From: Candidatus Woesearchaeota archaeon
GTDB lineage: Archaea > Nanobdellota > Nanobdellia > Woesearchaeales > UBA583
Assembly (NCBI GenBank): GCA_023898345.1
Contig: CP060218.1
Span: 558,001 to 622,000, forward strand
Length of the DNA stretch: 64,000 nucleotides
Reading direction: 5' to 3'
Below are positions 16,581 to 23,887 of the stretch, piece by piece (within the stretch, counting starts at the first letter, position 1; each line of letters opens with the position of its first letter). The notes beneath the pieces are model-generated. The model had not been told where the DNA came from and did no database searches. It was given only the letters and a program-made list of their open reading frames with translations. The translations under genes and the position numbers were made by a program.

Positions 16581-16913
16581 ATGCAATTCAAAAAATGTTG
16601 GAAACTAACAAAAACAAAGAGTTTATTATTATTTATTTATTTCTTTATTTATTTCTATAAATGGAGCGTTCATTTTTATGACTTATATGTTAGACCTGAT
16701 TTTGGATGCCAAAGTATAAATTGTACTCAAATAATGGACACATCTTATGTGGACTATATCTGGAGAGGAATTTTCTTTAAACATGCATCAATTTTTAATA
16801 ATTCATCTGAATGTATTTTATTTATAGTAATAACTATCATTTTCTTGATTATTGCACACTTAGTTAATGCTACTGGACAGTATTTGTATTACAAATATAA
16901 GAAGAAAAATTAG
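16581..16913 (+). CDS. Small membrane protein, homologous to the one at 18082-18429
   Basis: 110 residues, very AT-rich. Begins MQFKKCWKLTKTKSLLLFIY and ends with a long hydrophobic helix (FIVITIIFLIIAHLV) before a Tyr/Lys-rich tail; two to four membrane segments. It shares layout with the 115-residue protein at 18082-18429: Cys near residue 6, K-L/P-TK-K, an FIY hydrophobic run, two mid-loop Cys and a Y-Y-K-K tail. A TTTATAAAC element is ~27 nt before ATG 16581. No known family; divergent from the subtilase and a candidate immunity or partner protein. Confidence 0.6.
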   Translation: MQFKKCWKLTKTKSLLLFIYFFIYFYKWSVHFYDLYVRPDFGCQSINCTQIMDTSYVDYIWRGIFFKHASIFNNSSECILFIVITIIFLIIAHLVNATGQYLYYKYKKKN

Positions 16914-17154
16914 AGAGAGATAAAACTTCGCGAAGAGCAAAGTTTCTAAACTGCCCCATAGTTTTTGTAACAAAAGAAAGGTGCAAAATGCTCTTCAAAG
17001 AAGTACGAGAACTCATTGCATATTATCCCAAAAAATTGTCAAAGAATTAATTGTTTCTAACCTATTGAGAACCCTAATCTCAGTTTGTAATCAGGACTAA
17101 TTTCAAATATCCCCCTAAGTAAGTATTTATTATTTACTCCTTTTGCTTTTAATA

Positions 17155-17298
17155 TTAAGTCACTTTCATTAATTTCAAAAACTCTGGCAAATCTTCAAGA
17201 GTTTCAAGAACCTCATTAGGAATTGATGTTGAGAAACCAAAACTAATTATCGAAATTAGAGAAACTATAAGTATTATGAGATTCAGCAGAAACTTCAT
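17155..17298 (-). CDS. Tiny secreted/membrane peptide, possibly frameshifted
   Basis: ATG 17298 overlaps the preceding gene's TGA (17297-17295) as ATGA. The frame starts MKFLLNLIILIVSLISIISFG, a clear signal peptide or anchor, and stops after 47 residues. Another frame continues from about residue 38 (VFEINESDLILKAKGVNNKY ... LRLGFSIG) to a stop near 17055, so the ancestral protein may have been ~84 residues with one frameshift. Family unknown. Confidence 0.45.
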   Translation of the reverse strand: MKFLLNLIILIVSLISIISFGFSTSIPNEVLETLEDLPEFLKLMKVT

Positions 17299-17609
17299 TT
17301 TAAACCCTCCTCAAAAGCCTCCTGAGCCGACTCACATGATTTAGTAGTACATTTATTATTCTTACATTCATTTCCACAGGACTCAAAATATCCACCCCTA
17401 AAACTAGGGTGAAAAAATGTATTTTCAGGATAGTAAATATTAACTGGCCTACCAGAACCATATGTTATACACTCATTATCAACCTCACAATATTGACTGT
17501 CTATCATGTACTTTGGATGTGTTATCCAAGCCGGATTGAGTATTAAGTAGATGGCAATTAAGACAAGAAATATACTTCCCAGAATAATTGCTAATTTTTT
17601 CTTATTCAT
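17295..17609 (-). CDS. Small single-pass membrane protein with Cys-rich extracellular part
   Basis: 104 residues: MNKKKLAIILGSIFLVLIAIY (N-terminal anchor), then an exterior domain with eight Cys (QYCEVDNEC, ESCGNECKNNKC, KSCESA) that could form four disulfides. ATG 17609 overlaps the TGA of the upstream pro-domain homologue by 4 nt and its own stop overlaps the next ATG, so these genes form one translationally coupled string. It resembles small Cys-rich lipoprotein-like DPANN proteins; function unknown. Confidence 0.65.
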   Translation of the reverse strand: MNKKKLAIILGSIFLVLIAIYLILNPAWITHPKYMIDSQYCEVDNECITYGSGRPVNIYYPENTFFHPSFRGGYFESCGNECKNNKCTTKSCESAQEAFEEGLK

Positions 17610-18092
17610 TCTTCATCACCAACATAAACACGTACTGTCAAAGCATGAAGAGTTTGAAGCTGACTTACAACATTCAAACCTTTTTTCTCAAGTACTATTT
17701 GAGCATCATCAAGAGATACATCTTTGTGAATATGAACAGTCAGATACGCATAAGCTTCTTCATCAAGATAATCACTACTTAAGGTATTTGCTTGGAGAAC
17801 AGGTCCAAACTTTTGCTCAAGGCTAAAATCTAAAACTGAACGAATTTTTGTACTCCCTAAAAAAGAGTTTAGTTGCGGATTATAATTGAGATTTGAAAAA
17901 CCAAGCTGAATTTCAGAAGAAGTGGTAGTTTTGTAAGGATTTGTCCTAAACTCTTCTGTATTATTTATTGCTTCAGTCTTATTTGCAAGGGAGGTTTGAT
18001 TTGCTTCATCTAGAGAAACATTGAATGCTAAAAGATTTGTTAAACTAAAAAAAAAAAAATAACTGGAACCAAAGATAATTGTTAATTTTCAT
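17606..18092 (-). pseudogene. Stand-alone homologue of the subtilase N-terminus (signal peptide + pro-domain), frame broken at a T13 tract
   Basis: From ATG 18092 the frame reads MKINNYLWFQL, then a run of 13 T (as A13 on the plus strand, 18047-18059) that puts TAG in frame. With 12 T the frame is open for 161 codons: signal peptide ending LLAFNVSLDEANQTS, then a C-terminal domain AYAYLTVHIHKDVSLDDAQ ... LHALTVRVYVGDEE, ending at TGA 17606. The signal region parallels IFAFNTSLNESNNSS of the 12967-16464 subtilase, and the domain parallels its LYLLVKFQKDLTMEEAK ... INSLTVKM pro-region. It is either a pseudogene, a phase-variable gene, or a homopolymer sequencing error. Its ATG overlaps the stop of the 18082-18429 gene. 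Confidence 0.65.
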
Positions 18093-18429
18093 TTTTTGTA
18101 CCTTGGCCTTTAATTTTTAAATAGAAGTAAAGAATACTCCCAGTTAGAAAATAACCGAGAAGAAGAAAACCTAAGGTTAGAAAAATGAAAAAAGAGAGAT
18201 GATGTGAGAATATACTAGCATCGAAAGGAAAAACACTTAAATTGTACTCGATGAAAGAGATTGGGATTACAAAACACTCCCTCACTAACTGGCAACTAGA
18301 ATCACTTTTGTTATAATTTATGTAACTTAAGTAAGAGATAAAGAGATAGTAGATAAAGGAGTAAACTAAAAGTAATAGTACTTTTATCTTTGTTGGTTTG
18401 AGACAGTCAAGAAAATTTATCTTACTCAT
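18082..18429 (-). CDS. Small polytopic membrane protein
   Basis: 115 residues: MSKINFLDCLKPTKIKVLLLL, two or more hydrophobic helices, a loop with two Cys (SSCQLVREC), a second hydrophobic hairpin (FFIFLTLGFLLLGYFLTG) and a KIKGQG tail. Same layout as the protein at 16581-16913, so they are probably paralogues. Its stop overlaps the following pro-domain homologue by 11 nt, implying coupled translation. Unknown family. Confidence 0.6.
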   Translation of the reverse strand: MSKINFLDCLKPTKIKVLLLLVYSFIYYLFISYLSYINYNKSDSSCQLVRECFVIPISFIEYNLSVFPFDASIFSHHLSFFIFLTLGFLLLGYFLTGSILYFYLKIKGQGTKNEN

Positions 18430-18549
18430 AATGGAGGAGTAAAATATTTTTATTTAACTTTTCTCAATGTCCTTTTGGTAATAACACAAAGTGTGAGAAA
18501 AGTATTCAGTAAAAGTGCATTTGACTGAAAGCTAGAAATTCTTGTGCTT

Positions 18550-18672
18550 TTAGGCCGAGGATTTCTGGCTAGCTAATTTAAATTTTGAATCGGTTTTAAC
18601 GTGATCTTTATAGCCATAGTGAACTTGTCCACGTTTGACAGTAAACCTAGCATCTTTGTCTCGATGTTGTTC
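18550..18672 (-). pseudogene. IS5-type DDE transposase fragment
   Basis: A ~36-codon remnant reads DKDARFTVKRGQVHYGYKDH followed by VKTDSKFKLA. The pattern D-x-A-R-[WF]-x-x-K-x-G-x-x-H-x-G-Y-K-x-H is characteristic of IS5/IS1182-group DDE transposases. No start, no DDE residues beyond this block and no inverted repeats remain. It shows past insertion-sequence activity at the edge of the AT-rich island. Confidence 0.7.
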
Positions 18673-18709
18673 TTGTTTTTGAGAATAAATAAAGAATTGA
18701 ATAAAAAAA

Positions 18710-19378
18710 TTATTTCTTTTTCTCTTCAGGTTTTGCAGCAGCAGCCTTTTCTTCAGCAGCCTTATCATCCTGGACTTTCTGCTGTGCTCTAAGTTTATCC
18801 TCAAGCTTCTTCTTAGCAGCAAGTTGCTCTACCGTCAAAGTTTTAGCAAGTCTTGTCTCACAAACAACTTTCACACGAACAGGAAGTTTCTTCCCAGCAT
18901 CGTTCAAGATTCTTCGAGCAACATTTTCCTGACCTGCAGGAAGATAAATTGCAAAGATGTCGCTACCTTCTTCAACATGTGCTGCTGTTCCGATAATCTT
19001 TCCAAAAGAGTGCTTCATTCCTGTCGACAAACGATCAGCTCCAGCTCCTGCCGCCAAAGCATTTTCACGAATGGCCTGATGAGGCGCAATCTTTATTTTA
19101 AAGTAAAAACCGACACGCCCAAACTTGGCTTCAAGCCTCTTAAGACAAACAACACGTGACGCCTCCAAAGCATTAGCTCGAATCTGAGCTAGGTCCTTTG
19201 AAACAAGTCGCCCGACAACTGGAAACTGGTCCATCCCGCCTCTGATGTCGCCCATGTCATACTTAATAATCTTTTTTCCTGGCCTAGACTTAACAAATGC
19301 TTTTTTTCTAAACTTTGAAAAACGAGTGTAAGGTCGCTCAACATTTCTATAAGCAACCCATTTTCTTAGTTTAGCCAT
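18710..19378 (-). CDS. rpl10e: Ribosomal protein uL16 (L10e)
   Basis: 222 residues. MAKLRKWVAYRNVERPYTRF, GGMDQFPVVGRL, RLEAKFGRVGFYFKIKIAPH and AGADRLSTGMKHSFGK are classic archaeal L10e/uL16 blocks. The family is usually ~170-180 residues; here a ~45-residue charged tail rich in Lys, Glu and Ala is added. It is the last gene of the eL31-eS19-eL33-uL16 string and starts 2 nt past the eL33 stop; GGAGGT within the eL33 end can act as ribosome binding site. Confidence 0.95.
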   Translation of the reverse strand: MAKLRKWVAYRNVERPYTRFSKFRKKAFVKSRPGKKIIKYDMGDIRGGMDQFPVVGRLVSKDLAQIRANALEASRVVCLKRLEAKFGRVGFYFKIKIAPHQAIRENALAAGAGADRLSTGMKHSFGKIIGTAAHVEEGSDIFAIYLPAGQENVARRILNDAGKKLPVRVKVVCETRLAKTLTVEQLAAKKKLEDKLRAQQKVQDDKAAEEKAAAAKPEEKKK

Positions 19379-19380
19379 TT

Positions 19381-19647
19381 TTACTTGCTAACCTCCACTT
19401 TTTGTCCAATTGCCTGACCCGGAAGACCTCTTTCAAAGAGAGCGCGTACAGATCCCTTGGAACCATGAGCAGCTCTAACTTCTCCCGAAATCTTTTTCTT
19501 TTCCTTACCTTCGCAGACAAAGACAACTTTGGAACCAACAAGTGCTTGAGCCTTTTCACGAGAATCAACGCCAGAGAGCATAATAATCATCTGGTTGGGC
19601 TTTTGTGTTCTTTTTCCTCTTCGGTAATTTACAATAATGCCTTCCAT
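19381..19647 (-). CDS. rpl35ae: Ribosomal protein eL33 (L35Ae)
   Basis: 88 residues: MEGIIVNYRRGKRTQKPNQ, then SREKAQALVGSKVVF and the C-terminal GSVRALFERGLPGQAIGQKV, the conserved L35Ae signature ending. Normal length. 3-nt gap after eS19 and 2 nt before uL16, so one transcript. Confidence 0.93.
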   Translation of the reverse strand: MEGIIVNYRRGKRTQKPNQMIIMLSGVDSREKAQALVGSKVVFVCEGKEKKKISGEVRAAHGSKGSVRALFERGLPGQAIGQKVEVSK

Positions 19648-19650
19648 TCT

Positions 19651-20034
19651 TTATTCCTCGCTCACCTTCTTGATGACTTCCTTTCCTTTAGCACTAAGAA
19701 CACGTCCTGCGCTTGTTGTTGAACTCTTTGCAAGAAGGCCTGCAGCTTCAAGCTGTTGAAGGCATTTTCGCACAATGTTGCGTGAACCACTAACTTTTAT
19801 GTCCTTTTTGTGTCCACGGTTTTTACGGCCACCATACTGCTTAGCAAGCTTGTTTGTTCCAACTGGTCCAAACTTGTGAACTTTCAAAAGAACACTTGCT
19901 GTACGAATGTACCACCAGTCATCCTGTACAGGAGGTCTTTCCTTATGAGCGCCCGTCTTTACAAACACAGCCCATTCAGGAGCCTGAATTTCCTTCATAG
20001 ATTTCATTTCAGCTACAAGTGCGTCTCTATTCAT
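19651..20034 (-). CDS. rps19e: Ribosomal protein eS19
   Basis: 127 residues with PEWAVFVKTGAHKERPP, DWWYIRTASVLLKVHKFGPVG, LAKQYGGRKNRG and a winged-helix end (IVRKCLQQLEAAGLL). These are hallmark eS19 blocks at somewhat below the usual ~150 residues. ATG 20034 overlaps the eL31 stop by 4 nt and is preceded by GGAGGAT, a strong Shine-Dalgarno site. Confidence 0.95.
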   Translation of the reverse strand: MNRDALVAEMKSMKEIQAPEWAVFVKTGAHKERPPVQDDWWYIRTASVLLKVHKFGPVGTNKLAKQYGGRKNRGHKKDIKVSGSRNIVRKCLQQLEAAGLLAKSSTTSAGRVLSAKGKEVIKKVSEE

Positions 20035-20492
20035 TTTTCATCCTCCTTCTTAGCAGGCTCTTCAGCTTCAACTTTTTTCTTGGAAACAACTTCCTTTGTT
20101 TCCTCTTTTTCTGATGTCTTCTCAGTCTTCTCTTTCTTAACTTCTTTAGATTTGACATCAACAGCAGACGGTGAAGTAGCGCTTGTTGCGTTCTTTCCAT
20201 AAAGTTCCATCTGCTTGGAAACTCCAACCTCTACAAGATTGACAAAAGTTCTTTCAACATCATTAACTGTTGTCTTAAGAGCAACAACGCCAACCTTACC
20301 GGGTGGATGCTTTGATCCTCTTTCCCAAATAAAAGCATTTAATTCAGGACAAACGATCACAGTGTCCGTTTTCATGTGTTTTCTTACGAAATCCTTGAGA
20401 ACAGACATAGCTTTTTTACTCCTTCTCCACCGAGGAGCGTTTCTAACACTTCGTCTCAGCGGGACTACATATTCCCTTTTAAGCTCTGTCAT
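20031..20492 (-). CDS. rpl31e: Ribosomal protein eL31 with long charged tail
   Basis: Residues 1-~92 are the eL31 core (REYVVPLRRSVRNAPRWRRS, AMSVLKDFVRKHMKTD, LNAFIWERG). A ~60-residue extension follows (SPSAVDVKSKEVKKEKTEK ... EEPAKKEDEK), low complexity and highly charged; archaeal eL31 is normally ~90 residues. First gene of the ribosomal string. Confidence 0.93.
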   Translation of the reverse strand: MTELKREYVVPLRRSVRNAPRWRRSKKAMSVLKDFVRKHMKTDTVIVCPELNAFIWERGSKHPPGKVGVVALKTTVNDVERTFVNLVEVGVSKQMELYGKNATSATSPSAVDVKSKEVKKEKTEKTSEKEETKEVVSKKKVEAEEPAKKEDEK

Positions 20493-20640
20493 TTTTTATT
20501 GGAATATTCAAATGAATAATGAAAAATGCTTTTTAAAGCTTTGGCAGGATAACTCTTAAGTAAATGCAGACCTTTCTTTCCTTCGTCATAACTTCGTCCA
20601 GACAACAAAAAATTAAATATGTCCTCTCACATGAAAAACA

Positions 20641-21267
20641 ATGGCACTGGATAATATCATAAAAAGTTCTCTTTCTCTTTATCTCTTCGACAAAAAAGCT
20701 CTACGTTCCCTAGAAACCGAACCTGCTGAGGGTATCTTTAATAGTTTTCTCTTTACTTTATTTTCTTTCATCGTCATTATTGTTGGAGTTGAAACTCTTC
20801 TTCCTCTTCCTTATTTTACTTCACTCTCTTTACTGTTTCAACTTTCTTCCATCCCCACATTTTTCATTATCTTCTGTATGCTTTTTTTTGGTTGGAATGC
20901 TGTTCACTGGCTCGTCTTTCGTTATTTTGGGGGGAAAGCTGATCTTGAAGAACATCTTCGTTTTGGGATTGCAATAAATTTCATGAACTTCCCTCTTGGT
21001 CTTGTTCACCTCATCATTCTTCTCACTGCTTTTACTCTTCCTGATCCTTACTCCACATATCTTGGTCTTATTTTTTTTCCCAGTCTTTCTTTACTCTTGC
21101 TTCTTTGGCGACTCTGTGTTAATATCTTTATTTTTTCTTCTATTCATTCCTTAAATAGAAAACGAAGTCTTCTGGCTTCTCTTTTGCCCTCTTTTCTTCT
21201 CTTCTCAACATATTTTATTATGGTCCTTATCTTTTTCCTACACTACAAAGACTACTTAAATCTCTAA
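20641..21267 (+). CDS. Polytopic membrane protein, Yip1-like
   Basis: 208 residues, five or six hydrophobic helices. LSLYLFDKKALRSLETEPAEG precedes the first helix, then FGWNAVHWLVFRYFGGKADLEEHLR. The pattern (cytosolic lead-in, helix pair, a mid-protein FGGKA loop, final helix pairs) is typical of archaeal YIP1-family proteins, whose role is unclear. Assigned by layout only. AT-rich promoter ~30 nt upstream. Confidence 0.5.
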   Translation: MALDNIIKSSLSLYLFDKKALRSLETEPAEGIFNSFLFTLFSFIVIIVGVETLLPLPYFTSLSLLFQLSSIPTFFIIFCMLFFGWNAVHWLVFRYFGGKADLEEHLRFGIAINFMNFPLGLVHLIILLTAFTLPDPYSTYLGLIFFPSLSLLLLLWRLCVNIFIFSSIHSLNRKRSLLASLLPSFLLFSTYFIMVLIFFLHYKDYLNL

Positions 21268-21391
21268 GTTTTTTCTTGAATTTCTTTTCAAAAATGTGGA
21301 TGATAAGTATACCTTTTAGCTTCTCTTTGTTTATATACGAGAACAAACCCATCATGTGTACCGGTAACTCAAAAACCGTACTTCATGAAAA

Positions 21392-22105
21392 ATGAAAAAG
21401 AAAAAAATTGTGCTCGGCCTTACTATGACTGGACTCATTTTCAGCGCCCCTCTTGCTGCATTTGCCTTCAATCACAACAGTGCCGATACGTATAAACAAC
21501 ACGGCTTTGGACACTCTGATCTTATTGACAACCCTGATTATGAAAAACAAATTGAACGACTTGAAGAAACTATTCAAAGAAAAATTGATCAAGCCAACAA
21601 AATTCTTGAAGAAGTTGAAATTGATGAAGAAACTGAAAAGGAATTAAAAGAAATTATTGCTGAATATTCTGAACTTGAAACTTACCTTGAAACTTCTGAT
21701 TTAAGTTCTGCACAAGTTGAAGACCTCAAAGATCTCTATTTTCAGTATAAAGAAGAAACGAGTACTTTGACAACAGAATTTAGAACTGTTCTTCGAAACA
21801 CTCTAACAGATGAAGAGCTTGCAGCCCTAAAAGAGAAACTTCTTTCTTCTGATAGGTTTGGCAATCAAGCTTCCCCTCCAAAATTTACAGCGGAAACACT
21901 CAAAATTATTGATGAAGATCTTGCACAAAGCTATGCAAATGGAGATTTAACTGATGCTCAAGTTGCTGAACAAGTAAAGGAGATTATGGACTCTTTCTCT
22001 GACGACGAACGTAAAGAGATTTTTGATGAATTAAAAGAAAGTAATGCACTGCCACAACAAAAACATTTCTACCACAGAAAAGAAGAAAGAAGCTTAGAAG
22101 AGTAA
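21392..22105 (+). CDS. Secreted acidic helical protein, unknown
   Basis: 237 residues. Signal peptide KKKKIVLGLTMTGLIFSAPLAAFA, then strongly helical, Glu/Lys-rich segments (~50-130 coiled-coil-like, YEKQIERLEETIQRKID) and two short repeats with DLSSAQVEDL and DLTDAQVAEQ. No transmembrane segment after the signal. The layout recalls periplasmic Spy/CpxP-like chaperones but no LTxxQ motif is certain. A TTTATATA element lies ~60 nt upstream. Confidence 0.6.
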   Translation: MKKKKIVLGLTMTGLIFSAPLAAFAFNHNSADTYKQHGFGHSDLIDNPDYEKQIERLEETIQRKIDQANKILEEVEIDEETEKELKEIIAEYSELETYLETSDLSSAQVEDLKDLYFQYKEETSTLTTEFRTVLRNTLTDEELAALKEKLLSSDRFGNQASPPKFTAETLKIIDEDLAQSYANGDLTDAQVAEQVKEIMDSFSDDERKEIFDELKESNALPQQKHFYHRKEERSLEE

Positions 22106-22256
22106 ATTTTTGAAATCCATTTTTAACTCTTCTTTCTTTTAAGCTATGATACTTCGTTGTTTTTTTCTCACATTGTCTTTTAGGATTTTTTGGGGCTCTC
22201 TCTTACAAAGCATAGGGACAAGAAAAATTTATTTACTCTTGTAAGTCTCTTTTTTT

Positions 22257-22799
22257 ATGAAGTCTTTGATTATTTTTTCCCATCCCAAACCAGAAAAATC
22301 TCTTGCAAATAAGACTATTCTTACTGCACTCTCTGGAGCTGCTGAAGTACGAACTCTTATTGAACTTTACCCTGAATATCGCATTGATGTTAGAGCTGAA
22401 CAGGAAGCTTTGCTTAAGGCTGATCTCATTATTTTGCAATTTCCTTTTTACTGGTATAGTGTTCCTGCAATTCTCAAACTTTGGTTTGATGAAGTTTTTG
22501 AATATGGTTTTGCTTATGGCTCCTCTGGCGACAAGCTTAAGGGCAAAAAACTTTTACTTTCTTTTACAACTGGTGGCCCAAAGGAAGCTTATTCTAAGGA
22601 GGGATATAATCACTATGAAATTGAAGAACTTTTAACTCCCCTTATTCAAACAGCAAATCTTGCTGGTATGACCTTTCTTCCTCCTCTTTATACGCACTCC
22701 ATGGTCTATATTCCAGGTCATAGAGAAAAAGAAGAGATCGAAGTTCGGGCTTTGGAACACGCGAAGAAGGTAATTGCTCTCCTCAATAGTGAGCAGTGA
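22257..22799 (+). CDS. Flavodoxin-fold NAD(P)H oxidoreductase (KefF/MdaB/NQO1-like)
   Basis: 180 residues. SLIIFSHPKPEKSLANK is the FMN/FAD phosphate loop typical of Flavodoxin_2; DLIILQFPFYWYSVPAILKLWFDEVF and LLLSFTTGGPKEAY are conserved NQO-family blocks. Family knowledge: two-electron reduction of quinones using a tightly bound flavin. Probably monocistronic, with AT-rich TTTATTTAC ~30 nt upstream. Confidence 0.88.
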   Translation: MKSLIIFSHPKPEKSLANKTILTALSGAAEVRTLIELYPEYRIDVRAEQEALLKADLIILQFPFYWYSVPAILKLWFDEVFEYGFAYGSSGDKLKGKKLLLSFTTGGPKEAYSKEGYNHYEIEELLTPLIQTANLAGMTFLPPLYTHSMVYIPGHREKEEIEVRALEHAKKVIALLNSEQ

Positions 22800-22870
22800 G
22801 TCCTTACAGGTTACTTTGTGTCTTTCTTAAAGAGTTAATTTTATAGCTTAGTCTTTCTTTATCCCTTTAG

Positions 22871-23830
22871 ATGATAGTTACTCCTAAAACATCTGCGTTA
22901 CTTAATAGGAACATTCCCGAACTAGCATATCTTTATAGTCGCCCCCTTGTTGATCTTTTACTGTATGGAAATATTTCAGGTCTTAATTTGAATTCTGCCA
23001 GTCTTGAAGCTCTTACTACCTCAAGGAAAATTCAAGCAAGTCTTTACAGCAGTATTATTCTCCCTGACCTATCTGAAATCTTTTCTTTTTTTTTAGGAAA
23101 ACCTTATTCTTATCATTTTAAAGAGGATTCTCCTAATGTCACTACAATTGGAGAATTTAGAGACATTTTGAGAAGGGCTTATATGGCTCAACATTCTCCC
23201 TTTTCTCTTGAGTCTGTCACTAAAAATGCTTTAATGAATACTTGCACTCTTAAAAAAAATACTCTATTTCCCCCTTACTACTATGATAAAAAACAGCAGC
23301 ATTTGATTAGTCACAGAGAAAAAACTATCAAAAGTAAGGAGAAAAAATATCAAGATACGCTTCAAGAAATAGAACAAAATGGAAAAGAAGCTCTTTTCGA
23401 AAAATTTTTGATAGAATTATGTACTACTAGAGTAGAATTTTTTAGTGAGGAAGGCCACCCTCATTTTTTACAGTTTGTTGAGGGTGATAAGTCTTTATTT
23501 AGGCCCCTTTTATGTGATGATAAAGGAGCACGCCTTATTGTCCTACAAACTCCTGAAGCAAATAAGATATTAGAAACAACTTTACAGAAAAAAACAAAAA
23601 CTGTGGGGAAGTTTGGTATTTTACCAGACTTAACTGAAGACCACAGAGATAGACGCTTAGAAGAACGTCCGGGCGGCATTCATATGACCTTTTATCTAAA
23701 GGGAAGAAATCTTCCATTTGAGGTTCAAGTTCGAACACTCGAAGATGCAATACTTGCACTTGTCGGTCCGCACTGTGATGCCTTATATGCTGCAAGTGGA
23801 AAGAAAACTAATCCACATCTAAGGCATTGA
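22871..23830 (+). CDS. RelA/SpoT-like protein (possible (p)ppGpp-synthetase fold)
   Basis: 319 residues. The C-terminal ~120 residues contain DDKGARLIVLQTPEANKIL (compare D-x-x-G/A-x-R-[IV]-[IV]-V of RelA/SpoT synthetases), GGIHMTFYLKGRNLPFEVQVRTLED (compare the H...[EQ]-[IV]-Q-[IVL]-R-T block) and a final LVGPHCDALYAASGKK (aH..Y-like end). The N-terminal half is helical and unassigned. Synthetase-like proteins are rare in archaea. The match is from visible motifs only, so this is a moderate call. Next gene is Rad50, 58 nt away. Confidence 0.5.
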   Translation: MIVTPKTSALLNRNIPELAYLYSRPLVDLLLYGNISGLNLNSASLEALTTSRKIQASLYSSIILPDLSEIFSFFLGKPYSYHFKEDSPNVTTIGEFRDILRRAYMAQHSPFSLESVTKNALMNTCTLKKNTLFPPYYYDKKQQHLISHREKTIKSKEKKYQDTLQEIEQNGKEALFEKFLIELCTTRVEFFSEEGHPHFLQFVEGDKSLFRPLLCDDKGARLIVLQTPEANKILETTLQKKTKTVGKFGILPDLTEDHRDRRLEERPGGIHMTFYLKGRNLPFEVQVRTLEDAILALVGPHCDALYAASGKKTNPHLRH

Positions 23831-23887
23831 TTCTTTTCAACAGTTTCTACACTAATATTTATAACATCAAAGCCAACAAATCAGAGT

